Assembly: GCA_013314755.1 (NCBI GenBank)
Contig: JABUFA010000012.1
Span: 1 to 64,000 of the forward strand
Length of the DNA: 64,000 bases
Direction: 5' to 3'
From: Chthonomonadia bacterium
GTDB taxonomy: Bacteria > Armatimonadota > HRBIN16
A program made the position numbers and the translations under genes. The notes under the pieces are model-generated. The model worked only from the letters and a program-made list of their open reading frames with translations, did not search any database and was not told where the DNA came from. This document shows, piece by piece, positions 51,804 to 59,774 of the stretch; position 1 is the first letter of the stretch; every line of letters starts with the position of its first letter.

Positions 51804-51905
51804 TTACACTCGCCTTGCCCGCATCCTTGCTTCGCGTCGGGCTGCCTTCTGCTTCTCCTCTTTTCGCTTGCGTCGCTGGCGCAGCTCCTTCTGTCTGATG
51901 CGCAT
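51804..51905 (-). CDS. 33-residue highly basic peptide (DUF6800-like)
   Basis: A tiny gene encoding 33 residues, about half Arg or Lys, beginning MRIRQKELRQRRKRKEEKQK. It has its own strong promoter (51940-51969), an ideal AAGGAGG ribosome site 7 bases before the ATG, and a hairpin after it, so it is very likely real despite its size. The composition, and the alternating basic/Glu/Gln helix, recall small RNA- or ribosome-associated proteins and the DUF6800 family as I remember it. An overlapping alternative frame starting at 51910 has a worse ribosome spacing and low-complexity content, and is rejected. Confidence 0.72.
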   Translation of the reverse strand: MRIRQKELRQRRKRKEEKQKAARREARMRARRV

Positions 51906-51939
51906 GACATCGCCTCCTTCTCAGTTTCACCGCTCAAGG

Positions 51940-51969
51940 ATTATACAGGTCATGGAGGCGAAAAGTCAA
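51940..51969 (-). promoter_or_regulatory. Strong promoter of the small basic peptide
   Basis: On the minus strand TTGACT (51964-51969) and a perfect TATAAT (51940-51945) are 18 bases apart; the start of transcription is about 25-30 bases before the ATG. The spacer opens with the same TTTC as the 3D-gene promoter at 19720-19749. Confidence 0.75.
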
Positions 51970-52088
51970 TCCACTCCCCAGTGATGGATGGCTGTAGCCG
52001 TGCTTCAGCAACAGGCTGCTGGCGGTCTCTACCTGATTGTTCGGCTGTCCGTCCAGACTCAGGTCTCAACGCAGAGTAAGAAAACTTC

Positions 52089-52117
52089 TTGAGCTTTGTA
52101 TTTATTTATGCTAACAT
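52089..52117 (+). promoter_or_regulatory. Possible promoter of the repeat-rich surface protein
   Basis: TTGAGC (52089-52094) and TAACAT (52112-52117) are 17 bases apart in an A/T-rich stretch. A small palindrome TGAGA-A-TCTCA follows at 52126-52136. Match to consensus is moderate. Confidence 0.4.
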
Positions 52118-52202
52118 TATTGTGATGAGAATCTCACGATGGATGAGCCACCAACCACCGTGCAGTTCCCATCCCAATCTTTAGCAAAGGGAGGATACAC
52201 CG

Positions 52203-54266
52203 ATGCGACTGATGCTCGCGATGGTCTGCGCGGTGGGAGGCATTCTTCTTTGCTCCACCCTCGCAGACGCCCAAACCTTTACCTATCAGGGAATGCTCAA
52301 ACAGGCAGGCGTTCCCGCTAACGGAAACTACGACTTCCAGTTCAACCTCTGGACAGCCGCTTCGGGCGGCTCACAGGTCGGCTCCACCCTCGCCAGAAGC
52401 GAGGTGAACGTGGCATGGGGCGTGTTCAGCACAGAACTGGACTTCGGCAGTGTGTGGGATGGCAGTGACCGTTATCTGCAGGTTGCGGTTCGCCCTGCAG
52501 GTTCTGGCAGTTACACTACACTGTCTCCCCGCGTGAAGGTGAACCGCGCTCCCTACAGCCAGTTTGCTTTCAGCGTGCCCTGGTCGGGCATCGTGGGTAT
52601 GCCTGCGGGCTTTGCGGACGGCGTAGATAACGACACCACCTACTCGGCGGGTGCGGGGTTGCAGTTAGCGGGCACGACCTTCGGCGTGGCGAGTGGGGGC
52701 ATCGTGACGGGGATGCTGGCTGATGGTGCGGTCACACCGGCGAAGTTGAGCGCGACGGGCGTGAGTGCGGGCACGTATGGCAGCGCCACGCAGGTTGGCA
52801 GGTTCACGGTGGATGCGCAGGGTCGGATTACCTCGGCGAGCAATGAGACCATTTCGGGGGTGGCGCCCGGTGGTTCGGCAGGAGGGGACCTGGGCGGGAG
52901 TTATCCGAACCCTGTGGTGACGGCCTTGCAGACTCGTCCTGTGTCGTCGGCGGCTCCTGGCAATGGCGAGGTGCTGAAGTGGGATGGCAGTGTTTGGGCT
53001 CCGGCACTGGACGATGCAGGAGGCTTGACGCTGCCGTTCACGGGTAGTAGCAATGTGGGCTCGGGTGCAGTGTTCGCGATTACCAACACTACCACAAGCG
53101 GGTTTGCGGATGGCATCTGGGGGCGCACCAACAGCACCAGCGCCGCCGGTGTCCTCGGCTGGGCGATGTCGACCACCGGAACCAACTTCGGCGGATTTTT
53201 CCGTTCGGACAGCACGGGAGGCCGTGGTGTAACTGGTACAGCGACGGCAGCCACTGGCGCAACATACGGGGTGGTCGGCGGTAGTGACAGCAACGCCGGG
53301 ACGGGGGTTTTTGGCGTGGCGAACGCCTCGAGCGGCACGACGAGGGGTGTACACGGCGAGGCGGTCAGCCCCAGCGGCATCGCAGTATCGGGCTACGAGC
53401 GTGCGTCCACCGGACGGACCTACGGCGGCAACTTCCGCAGCGATAGCTCGTCCGGTACGGGCGTCTACGGTCTGGCAGCGGACCAGAGTGGCAACACGGT
53501 CGGGGTATATGGACAGAGCCTCAGCAGCGCTGGCACGGGCGTGGTGGGACTGGCAAGCGCGTCAAGCGGTACTACGTTCGGTGTGTGGGGGCAAAGCGAC
53601 AGCGACAACGGGAGAGGCGTGTACGGGTTCGCAACTCGTGCCGGCACTGGAGTATATGGGCGAAGCGACGGCGCCTCTGGCTGGGGTGTGATCGGAGTGG
53701 CAACTGCCAGCAGCGGCACCACTTACGGCGTGTTTGGCCAGGCTGGGTCCAATGGCTACGGCGTCTATTGCATTGGCAACTTCGGCGCCTCGGGTATCAA
53801 GTCATTCCAGATAGACCACCCGCTCAGCCCAGACACACATTTTCTCAACCACTATGCCTCCGAAGGTCCTGAGCCTTACAACCTCTATCGGGGCAATGTG
53901 GTTACCGACGCGCAAGGCTATGCGACCATCACTCTGCCCGACTACTTCGAAGCCATCAACCGCGAGCCAACCTATCACCTGACGGTCATTGACGCTTCTG
54001 ACGACTTCGTGCTGACGAAGGTGGTACGGGAGATACACAACAACCAGTTCATCATCCGCACCAGCAAACCGCTGGTCAAAGTCAGCTGGGAAGTGAAGGC
54101 GGTCCGTAACGACCGCTGGGTGCAACAATACGGTTATCAGACCGAGCAGCCCAAGCCAAAGGAATACCAGGGCAGGTATCTGCATCCCGAACTGTATGGA
54201 CTGCCCAAGGAGATGGGTATTCATTACCACCCCGAACATGGACGGGAGACTCCTGTGAGACAATAG
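52203..54266 (+). CDS. Secreted repeat-rich surface protein (tail-fibre-like)
   Basis: A 687-residue exported protein. A signal peptide (about 1-23) precedes an N-terminal domain with the pattern FTYQGMLKQAGVPANGNYDF, common at the start of such exported proteins. Then come GGDLGGSYPNPVV (a phage-tail-repeat-like motif, about 235) and, from about residue 295 to 530, seven or eight imperfect ~32-residue Gly/Ser/Thr-rich repeats of the form SGTTxGVxGxSDSxxGxGVxG. The C-terminal part (KSFQIDHPL, EGPEPYNLYRGNV, then VKVSWEVKAVR) is a conserved module recalled from other surface proteins. GGGAGG precedes the ATG. It is probably an extracellular fibre or adhesin. No neighbouring phage genes exist. 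Confidence 0.75.
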   Translation: MRLMLAMVCAVGGILLCSTLADAQTFTYQGMLKQAGVPANGNYDFQFNLWTAASGGSQVGSTLARSEVNVAWGVFSTELDFGSVWDGSDRYLQVAVRPAGSGSYTTLSPRVKVNRAPYSQFAFSVPWSGIVGMPAGFADGVDNDTTYSAGAGLQLAGTTFGVASGGIVTGMLADGAVTPAKLSATGVSAGTYGSATQVGRFTVDAQGRITSASNETISGVAPGGSAGGDLGGSYPNPVVTALQTRPVSSAAPGNGEVLKWDGSVWAPALDDAGGLTLPFTGSSNVGSGAVFAITNTTTSGFADGIWGRTNSTSAAGVLGWAMSTTGTNFGGFFRSDSTGGRGVTGTATAATGATYGVVGGSDSNAGTGVFGVANASSGTTRGVHGEAVSPSGIAVSGYERASTGRTYGGNFRSDSSSGTGVYGLAADQSGNTVGVYGQSLSSAGTGVVGLASASSGTTFGVWGQSDSDNGRGVYGFATRAGTGVYGRSDGASGWGVIGVATASSGTTYGVFGQAGSNGYGVYCIGNFGASGIKSFQIDHPLSPDTHFLNHYASEGPEPYNLYRGNVVTDAQGYATITLPDYFEAINREPTYHLTVIDASDDFVLTKVVREIHNNQFIIRTSKPLVKVSWEVKAVRNDRWVQQYGYQTEQPKPKEYQGRYLHPELYGLPKEMGIHYHPEHGRETPVRQ

Positions 54267-54273
54267 ATTCTGC

Positions 54274-54297
54274 GGGACCTTCCTTTGTGGAGGTCCC
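54274..54297 (+). terminator. Hairpin after the surface-protein gene
   Basis: GGGACCT (54274-54280) and AGGTCCC (54291-54297) form a 7-bp stem directly after the gene. No T run follows. The next 230 bases to the MFS gene hold only a weak promoter and a small AGGGC/GCCCT hairpin (54442-54455). Confidence 0.5.
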
Positions 54298-54464
54298 CTG
54301 CTCGGTTATGCTGAAAGAAAGCATCTCTGAGAATCTTCGATGCGTTCGGATTGACAGAAAAGTACAACCATTGATGACATCCGTTCCATTTTGCACCGTG
54401 ACGAGGGATCTCGAAGCCTCCTCCTCGTGGTGAGTGGTGTTAGGGCAGAAGCCCTGATGGAAAC

Positions 54465-54494
54465 TTGCCTTCGCTAAGCGTTTTGGGGTATGCT
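54465..54494 (+). promoter_or_regulatory. Weak promoter candidate before the second MFS gene
   Basis: TTGCCT (54465-54470) and TATGCT (54489-54494) are 18 bases apart, about 40 bases before the GTG start. Confidence 0.35.
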
Positions 54495-54532
54495 TCTTTG
54501 CGTGGTGCACTCTGGTTGTGGAGGATTTTGCT

Positions 54533-55732
54533 GTGCCTGACCCTTCGAAATCGGCGCGGAAGATTGTTTACTTTACCATCTTTCTGGACCTGTTGGGCTT
54601 CGGGCTGATAATTCCCCAGCTGCAGTACTATGCGGATGCTTTTCACGCCACCCCCGCTTTCATCGGGCTGATTCAGGCGATTTACTCGCTGATGCAGTTC
54701 CTGTTTGCTCCGTTCTGGGGCAGATTATCGGACAGGGTAGGGCGGCGCCCGATACTGCTTCTGAGCATCGCGGGTTCGGCGTTCTCGTACCTGCTTTTCG
54801 CAATGGCACAGAATGCATGGACCATCTTCTTCTCGCGCATGCTGGCGGGTATTACCGCTGCCAACCTCTCGACGGCACAGGCGTACATCTCGGACGTCAC
54901 TCCTCCACAGGAGCGCACCCGGGCGATGGGACTGATTGGAGCGGCGTTCGGTGTGGGCTTTATTCTCGGTCCCGCGGTAGGTGGGGTGCTGGGTGCATGG
55001 GGCGGTAACTTCGCCATCGGATTGGCTGGCGCCCTGCTGGCAGGGGTGAACTGGCTGAGCGCGTTCCTTCGCCTGCCCGAAAGCCTGCCTGCCGAAAAGC
55101 GCAGACCATCCGAAGTGATTTACACCTTTCCTCTGCGTGACCTGCCCCGTGTGCTGGCGATGCCCCACGTGGGTCTGCTGGCAGTGGTGCTGTTCACTGC
55201 TATCTTCGCTATCGCCAATCTGGAATCTACCTTCATCCTGCTGGCGAAGCATCGGTATAGCCTTGACCAGCGTGCCTGCGGATACCTGTTCGCCTATCTG
55301 GGCATCATGGGGGCGGTGGTACAGGGTGGTCTGGTGGGCAGGCTCAGCGCACGCTTCGGTGAGGTGCGGCTGTTACTCGGAGGCTACCTCCTGCAGGCTC
55401 CTGCGCTGATGCTTATTCCTTTCGCGCCGGGCGTCGGCTGGCTGATGGTGATTCTGGCGATGATGGCAATGGGCGGCGGGGTAGCGGGTCCGAGCCTGAA
55501 CGGGTTGATCTCCAAACTGGCGCCGCCTGACCGTCGGGGCGAAGTGTTCGGCATCACGCAGTCGCTGGGCAGTCTGGCGCGGGTGGTGGGTCCCACATGG
55601 GGCGGCTGGAGCTTCGGACATTTAGGGATGAGCGCGCCCTACATGACCGCAGGTCTTCTGATGCTGATAGCAAGCATAATGGTCATCTGGTGGTCGCTCA
55701 GCGCAGTAGCCGCTGTGTCGGCGTCGGATTAG
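54533..55732 (+). CDS. MFS transporter (TetA/DHA1-like)
   Basis: A 399-residue drug:proton antiporter-like protein with about twelve helices. The DHA1 motifs are clear: FLDLLGFGLIIPQLQYY (motif D2-like), WGRLSDRVGRRPILL (motif A), and GIAAANLSTAQAYISD/RTRAMGLIGAAFGVGFILGPAVGG type segments (here GITAANLSTAQAYISD and GLIGAAFGVGFILGP, motif C). GTG 54533 is chosen because GGAGG is 8 bases upstream. The substrate is unknown; tetracycline-like specificity cannot be concluded. Confidence 0.87.
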   Translation: MPDPSKSARKIVYFTIFLDLLGFGLIIPQLQYYADAFHATPAFIGLIQAIYSLMQFLFAPFWGRLSDRVGRRPILLLSIAGSAFSYLLFAMAQNAWTIFFSRMLAGITAANLSTAQAYISDVTPPQERTRAMGLIGAAFGVGFILGPAVGGVLGAWGGNFAIGLAGALLAGVNWLSAFLRLPESLPAEKRRPSEVIYTFPLRDLPRVLAMPHVGLLAVVLFTAIFAIANLESTFILLAKHRYSLDQRACGYLFAYLGIMGAVVQGGLVGRLSARFGEVRLLLGGYLLQAPALMLIPFAPGVGWLMVILAMMAMGGGVAGPSLNGLISKLAPPDRRGEVFGITQSLGSLARVVGPTWGGWSFGHLGMSAPYMTAGLLMLIASIMVIWWSLSAVAAVSASD

Positions 55733-55779
55733 CGGTGCGTCAAAAATCGTAAGAGTAGTACAGCGCGACGCCCTGCTCA

Positions 55780-55808
55780 TTGCACTTTCGCGCGGGGTGT
55801 ATTATAAT
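55780..55808 (+). promoter_or_regulatory. Promoter of the CBS-domain gene
   Basis: TTGCAC (55780-55785) and a perfect TATAAT (55803-55808) are 17 bases apart, giving a leader of about 97 bases. Confidence 0.65.
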
Positions 55809-55911
55809 GGAATTGTAAACCGCATCACCGAGCACGCCTGAGCAGAGGAGGTCGCCTTTTCCGCATCGTGCAGTTCTGCGCACGTCAATACCACGAAAGG
55901 GGGGCTTCGCC

Positions 55912-56289
55912 ATGCCGAAGGCGAAAGACATCATGACCACCGACGTGGTCACCATTCAGGGCACTGCCACCGTGGCGGAGGCGGTCGCGCTGATGAAGCA
56001 AAAGGGCGTGCGTTCGCTCATCGTGGAGAGGCGCAGTGAAGACGACGCCTACGGCATCATCACCCAGCGCGACATCGTGTACAAGGTGGTGGCGAAGGGA
56101 CTGTCGCCCGAGTCGGTGCAGGTACACGAGATTATGTCCAAGCCGCTGGTGGTGGTCAACCCGAATCTGGACGTGAAGTACGTGGCGCGACTTTTGGCAA
56201 ACACCGGGCTGTCGCGTGCGCCGGTCATCGGCGAGCACCGGCTGATGGGCGTGGTGTCGCTGAGCGACATCGTGAACAAGGCGATGTGA
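55912..56289 (+). CDS. CBS-domain-pair protein
   Basis: A 125-residue protein consisting only of two CBS motifs (AKDIMTTDVVTIQGTATVAE...GIITQRDIVYKVV and EIMSKPLVVVNPNLDVKYVARLL...GVVSLSDIVNKAM). Such Bateman modules sense adenine nucleotides or NAD-type ligands and regulate partner enzymes. The partner is unknown. GAAAGGGGGG precedes the ATG and an intrinsic terminator follows, so the gene is monocistronic. Confidence 0.9.
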   Translation: MPKAKDIMTTDVVTIQGTATVAEAVALMKQKGVRSLIVERRSEDDAYGIITQRDIVYKVVAKGLSPESVQVHEIMSKPLVVVNPNLDVKYVARLLANTGLSRAPVIGEHRLMGVVSLSDIVNKAM

Positions 56290-56302
56290 TTACGTTTGGG
56301 CA

Positions 56303-56327
56303 GGGGCGGCTTGCGCCGCCCCTTTTT
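56303..56327 (+). terminator. Intrinsic terminator of the CBS-domain gene
   Basis: GGGGCGGC (56303-56310), loop TTGC, GCCGCCCC (56315-56322), then TTTTT. Confidence 0.85.
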
Positions 56328-56348
56328 GGCAGATTGGGATAGCAACCT

Positions 56349-56606
56349 TGCGACTGAAAGTCGCAGGCTACGTATGGCAAAACCTGCTGGCGCAGGTTTA
56401 TGGAGTGCTGAAGCCATGCTTCAGCGCAGCCTGCAACCTCCAGGTGCAGGGATTTTTAAACGCAGCCTTGCGATTGGAAATCGCAGGCTACACTTGACGA
56501 AACCTGCTGAAGCAGGTTAGGGGGCTGCTGAAGCAAGATTCAGCACTCCAAAGGGGTCAGCCTCCACAGGAGGCTTTGTTTTGTGTAGCCCGCAACTTCC
56601 AGTTGC
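56349..56606 (+). repeat. Composite hairpin repeat, two tandem plus-oriented copies
   Basis: Copy 1: TGCGACT/AGTCGCA (56349-56365), AAACCTGC/GCAGGTTT (56380-56399), GCTGAAGC/GCTTCAGC (56407-56425). Copy 2: TGCGATT/AATCGCA (56469-56485), AACCTGCT/AGCAGGTT (56501-56518), TGCTGAA/TTCAGCA (56526-56545), AGCCTCC/GGAGGCT (56559-56575) and GCAACT/AGTTGC (56592-56606). Stem changes are often paired (CGACT with AGTCG, CGATT with AATCG), showing that the hairpin is what is conserved. Related elements stand inverted at 41611-41772. Confidence 0.82.
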
Positions 56607-56667
56607 AGGGGTGTTTTTTTTCAGGCTTTGGTTGCAGGGACGCCCCTTCCATCTGCGTCAGAAGCGG

Positions 56668-56696
56668 TTGCCACCGAAGAACAGTTTTGTTATAAT
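56668..56696 (+). promoter_or_regulatory. gyrA promoter
   Basis: TTGCCA (56668-56673) and a perfect TATAAT (56691-56696) are 17 bases apart; transcription would start near 56703, about 50 bases before the ATG. Confidence 0.85.
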
Positions 56697-56751
56697 AACA
56701 TGGTAGCTTCTGTCTACCGTATCCTGCCCGCAAGAAAGGAAAACCCGCGAA

Positions 56752-59226
56752 ATGCCTGAGGAGATTCTGGAGCAACAGCCGGAGATTGAAGTCGTACCGC
56801 TGGAGGAGGAGCTAAGTCGTTCGTACCTTGGTTACGCGATGAGCACCATCATCGCGCGCGCCCTGCCCGATGTGCGTGATGGACTGAAGCCGGTGCAGAG
56901 GCGCATCCTCTACGCCATGCGAGAGATGGGCGTTACCCCGAACAGCGCGCACGTCAAATGCGCCGCCGTCTGTGGCGAGACCATGAAACGCTTCCACCCT
57001 CACGGAAACGAAGCGCTGTATGCCACCCTCGTGCGCATGGCGCAGGACTTCAGCATGCGCTACCCGCTGATTGACGGACAGGGGAACTTCGGCAGTGTGG
57101 ACGGCGACCCACCCGCGGCGATGCGTTATACTGAGTGCCGCCTCTCGCCGCTGGCGATGGAGATGATGGAGGATATCGACAAGGAGACCGTGGACTGGCA
57201 ACCCAACTACGACCAGTCCACCATGGAGCCGATGGTACTGCCCGGCAAGTTCCCGAACTTCATCTGCAACGGCGGGAGCGGTATCGCCGTGGGCATGGCG
57301 ACCAACGTGCCTCCGCACAACCTGCGCGAAGTGGCAGACGCCATCACCCATCTGATTGACCACCCGCAGGCGACGGTGACCGACCTGATGAAATACCTGC
57401 CCGGTCCCGACTTCCCGACCGCCGGGCTGATTCTGGGCACAAAGGGCATTCGCGAGGCGTACGAGACCGGACGTGGGCAGATTATCATGCAGGCAAAAAC
57501 CCAGATTGAGCCGATGGATGGCGGCAAGCAAGCCATCGTCATCACCGAACTGCCTTACCAGGTGAACAAGGCGAAGCTGATTGAACAGATAGCCAACCTG
57601 GTGAAGGGCAAGCGCGTGGATGGCATCACCGCCATTGATGACTTCACCGACCGCACCGGCATGAGGGTGGTTATCGAGCTGCGGCGCGACGTGAACCCGC
57701 ATAAGGTGCTGAACTTCCTGCTGAAGCACACGCCGATGCGCCTGTCGTTTGGCGTCATCATGCTCGCGCTGGAAGACGGCGTGCCGCGTGTGCTCAACCT
57801 CAAGCAGGTACTACAGAACTACATCAACCACCGGCGCGACGTTATCGTTCGGCGCACGCGCTACGAGCTCTATCGCGCCCAGCAGAGAGCGCACATTCTG
57901 GAAGGTCTGCAGGTGGTGGTGCGCTTCCTGGACGAAATCATCCGCATCATCCGGCAGTCCGAGAACAGCGAAGTGGCTCGTCGTGCCCTCATGCGCCGGT
58001 TCGGCTTCACCCAGATTCAGGCGGAAGCGATACTCTCCATGCAGTTACGCCAGCTGACCGCGCTGGAACAGCAGAGGCTGGAGGATGAATATAAGGGGCT
58101 TCTGCAGGAAATCGCCTATCTGGAGGACATCCTGGCGGACGAGCGGCGCGTGGCGCAGATTATCAAGCAGGAGCTGAAGGAGCTGAAGGAAAAATACGGC
58201 GACGACCGGCGCACCCGCATCATCGCGCGTGAAGCGGAAGAGATTGGCGAAGAGGATATGATTCCTGAAGAGGAGATGCTGGTCACCATCACGCGCGATG
58301 GTTACATCAAGCGGTTGCCGCTGGATACCTACCGCAGTCAACGGCGCGGAGGCAAAGGTGTTATCGCCACCACCACGAAGGAAGAGGATACGCTGGAACA
58401 TATCTTCCAGGTCAGCACGCACCACTATATCCTCTTCTTCACCGACCGCGGGCGTGTGTACCGGCTGAAGGCGTACGAGGTTCCCCAGGCGACGCGCCAG
58501 GCACGGGGCACGGCAATCATCAACCTCATTCGCATCGAGCCGGGCGAAAAGATTACCGCCACGGTCTCCATCGCCGACTTCTCGCCCGATAAGTATCTGG
58601 TGATGGGCACGCGCCGGGGCGAGGTCAAGCGCATTGCCCTGTCGGAGTTTGCCAACCTGCGTGCGAACGGGCTGTTCGCCTTTGACCTGGAGGAGGGCGA
58701 CGAGCTGGGCTGGGTGCAGGTAACCTCCGGCAACGATGAACTGGTGTTCGTCACGCGCAAGGGGATGAGTCTGCGCTTCCACGAGACCGATGTGCGCGCG
58801 ATGGGCAGAGCAGCGGGCGGCGTGCGCGGCATCCAGCTGGGCAAAGACGACGTGGTGGTCGCCCTGGTCAAGGTGTACAAGGACCGCGACCTGCTGGTGA
58901 TTTCCGAAAAAGGCTACGGCAAGCGCACACCATTCAGCGAGTACCGCCTGCAGGGGCGCGGAGGCAAGGGCATCATCACCTTCAACGTCACCCAGCGCAC
59001 CGGTTTTCTGGTGGACGCAAAAGGTGTTCTGCCCGATGACCGCATTATCGCCGTGACCGCCCAGGGCAAAGCCATCCGTGTGCCGGTGGAGCAGATTCGC
59101 CGCACGGGACGGGCGGCGCAGGGCGTGCGCATCATGACCCCCGACCCGGATGATTATGTGAACGCTCTGGCGCGTATTGTCCAGCGTATTGATGACGAAG
59201 GTGTGGAAGAGGGTGAGAGCTCTTGA
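56752..59226 (+). CDS. gyrA: DNA gyrase subunit A
   Basis: An 824-residue type II topoisomerase subunit. The breakage-reunion domain has RALPDVRDGLKPVQRRIL and the active Tyr (Y126 in AMRYTECRLS). The C-terminal beta-pinwheel carries the gyrase-specific GyrA box QRRGGKG near residue 529, which separates it from ParC. Gyrase introduces negative supercoils with GyrB (not in the window). The quinolone region reads HPHGNEALYATLVR, where E. coli has Ser83 and Asp87; here those positions are Glu (87) and Ala (91). It has its own promoter and a GGAAAA-type weak ribosome site. Confidence 0.95.
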   Translation: MPEEILEQQPEIEVVPLEEELSRSYLGYAMSTIIARALPDVRDGLKPVQRRILYAMREMGVTPNSAHVKCAAVCGETMKRFHPHGNEALYATLVRMAQDFSMRYPLIDGQGNFGSVDGDPPAAMRYTECRLSPLAMEMMEDIDKETVDWQPNYDQSTMEPMVLPGKFPNFICNGGSGIAVGMATNVPPHNLREVADAITHLIDHPQATVTDLMKYLPGPDFPTAGLILGTKGIREAYETGRGQIIMQAKTQIEPMDGGKQAIVITELPYQVNKAKLIEQIANLVKGKRVDGITAIDDFTDRTGMRVVIELRRDVNPHKVLNFLLKHTPMRLSFGVIMLALEDGVPRVLNLKQVLQNYINHRRDVIVRRTRYELYRAQQRAHILEGLQVVVRFLDEIIRIIRQSENSEVARRALMRRFGFTQIQAEAILSMQLRQLTALEQQRLEDEYKGLLQEIAYLEDILADERRVAQIIKQELKELKEKYGDDRRTRIIAREAEEIGEEDMIPEEEMLVTITRDGYIKRLPLDTYRSQRRGGKGVIATTTKEEDTLEHIFQVSTHHYILFFTDRGRVYRLKAYEVPQATRQARGTAIINLIRIEPGEKITATVSIADFSPDKYLVMGTRRGEVKRIALSEFANLRANGLFAFDLEEGDELGWVQVTSGNDELVFVTRKGMSLRFHETDVRAMGRAAGGVRGIQLGKDDVVVALVKVYKDRDLLVISEKGYGKRTPFSEYRLQGRGGKGIITFNVTQRTGFLVDAKGVLPDDRIIAVTAQGKAIRVPVEQIRRTGRAAQGVRIMTPDPDDYVNALARIVQRIDDEGVEEGESS

Positions 59227-59269
59227 GGCGTCCGCCGAAGCTGTGCTCGAGTACGCAGGTAAGCAAGCC

Positions 59270-59704
59270 ATGAACGAGGCAGAAGGATACCAGATTCTGG
59301 ACCACACCGCCGATAAGGGCATTCGCGCGTGGGGCAAAACCTTAGAGGAACTGTTCGAGAACGCCTCGCGAGGCATGTATCGGTTGGTCATTAACCCCGA
59401 AGGCAAGCAGACGGGTATTCATGTCCCTATCCGCGTGGAAGTGCCCGAACCGCTTGACCGCTCCGACCTGCTGGTAAAGTGGCTTCGCGAACTGATATAC
59501 CTGACCGACGTGAAAAAGGTGGTCTTTACCGATTTCAAGGTCAATCGGGTAACCGACACAATGGTAGAGGGCGAAGCACATGGGCTGTTTGTGGAGGATA
59601 ACTCGCAGCTGGATGGCGCGCCAGTCAAAGCGGTTACCTATCACCTTCTGCGGGTGGAACAGACGCCTGACGGCTGGGAAGCCGAGTTCTATGTGGATGT
59701 TTAG
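59270..59704 (+). CDS. Archease (RNA ligase RtcB cofactor protein)
   Basis: A 144-residue SHS2-fold protein. The signature DHTADKGIRAWG, then ELFENASRGMYRL, the middle WLRELIYLTD and the late VKAVTYHLLRVE match archease. It helps RtcB reload with GMP for RNA 3'-phosphate ligation or repair. No rtcB gene is in the window. ATG 59270 is preferred; the frame is open further upstream through the gyrA stop but without a good ribosome site. It lies 43 bases after gyrA and may share its transcript. Confidence 0.85.
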   Translation: MNEAEGYQILDHTADKGIRAWGKTLEELFENASRGMYRLVINPEGKQTGIHVPIRVEVPEPLDRSDLLVKWLRELIYLTDVKKVVFTDFKVNRVTDTMVEGEAHGLFVEDNSQLDGAPVKAVTYHLLRVEQTPDGWEAEFYVDV

Positions 59705-59774
59705 CGCGACTGCAAGGACTCGCCTCCCGCAGGGCGAAACTATTGCTGGATATCATGGATAAGGGTTTCTACCG

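Larger units (their letters stand above)
56290..56751. other. Repeat-rich region before gyrA
   Basis: About 460 bases without a protein gene: a terminator (56303-56327), two copies of the composite hairpin repeat (56349-56606), a T8 tract (56613-56620) and the gyrA promoter (56668-56696). Confidence 0.7.

Noticed and set aside
51698-51937. 79-residue minus-strand frame overlapping the small basic gene
   Set aside because: Low complexity, runs into the nadC 3' end, and its start is too close to the ribosome site; the 33-residue frame is a better fit.
58045-59406. 453-residue open frame on the minus strand
   Set aside because: Antisense shadow of gyrA; no ribosome site and no recognisable motif.
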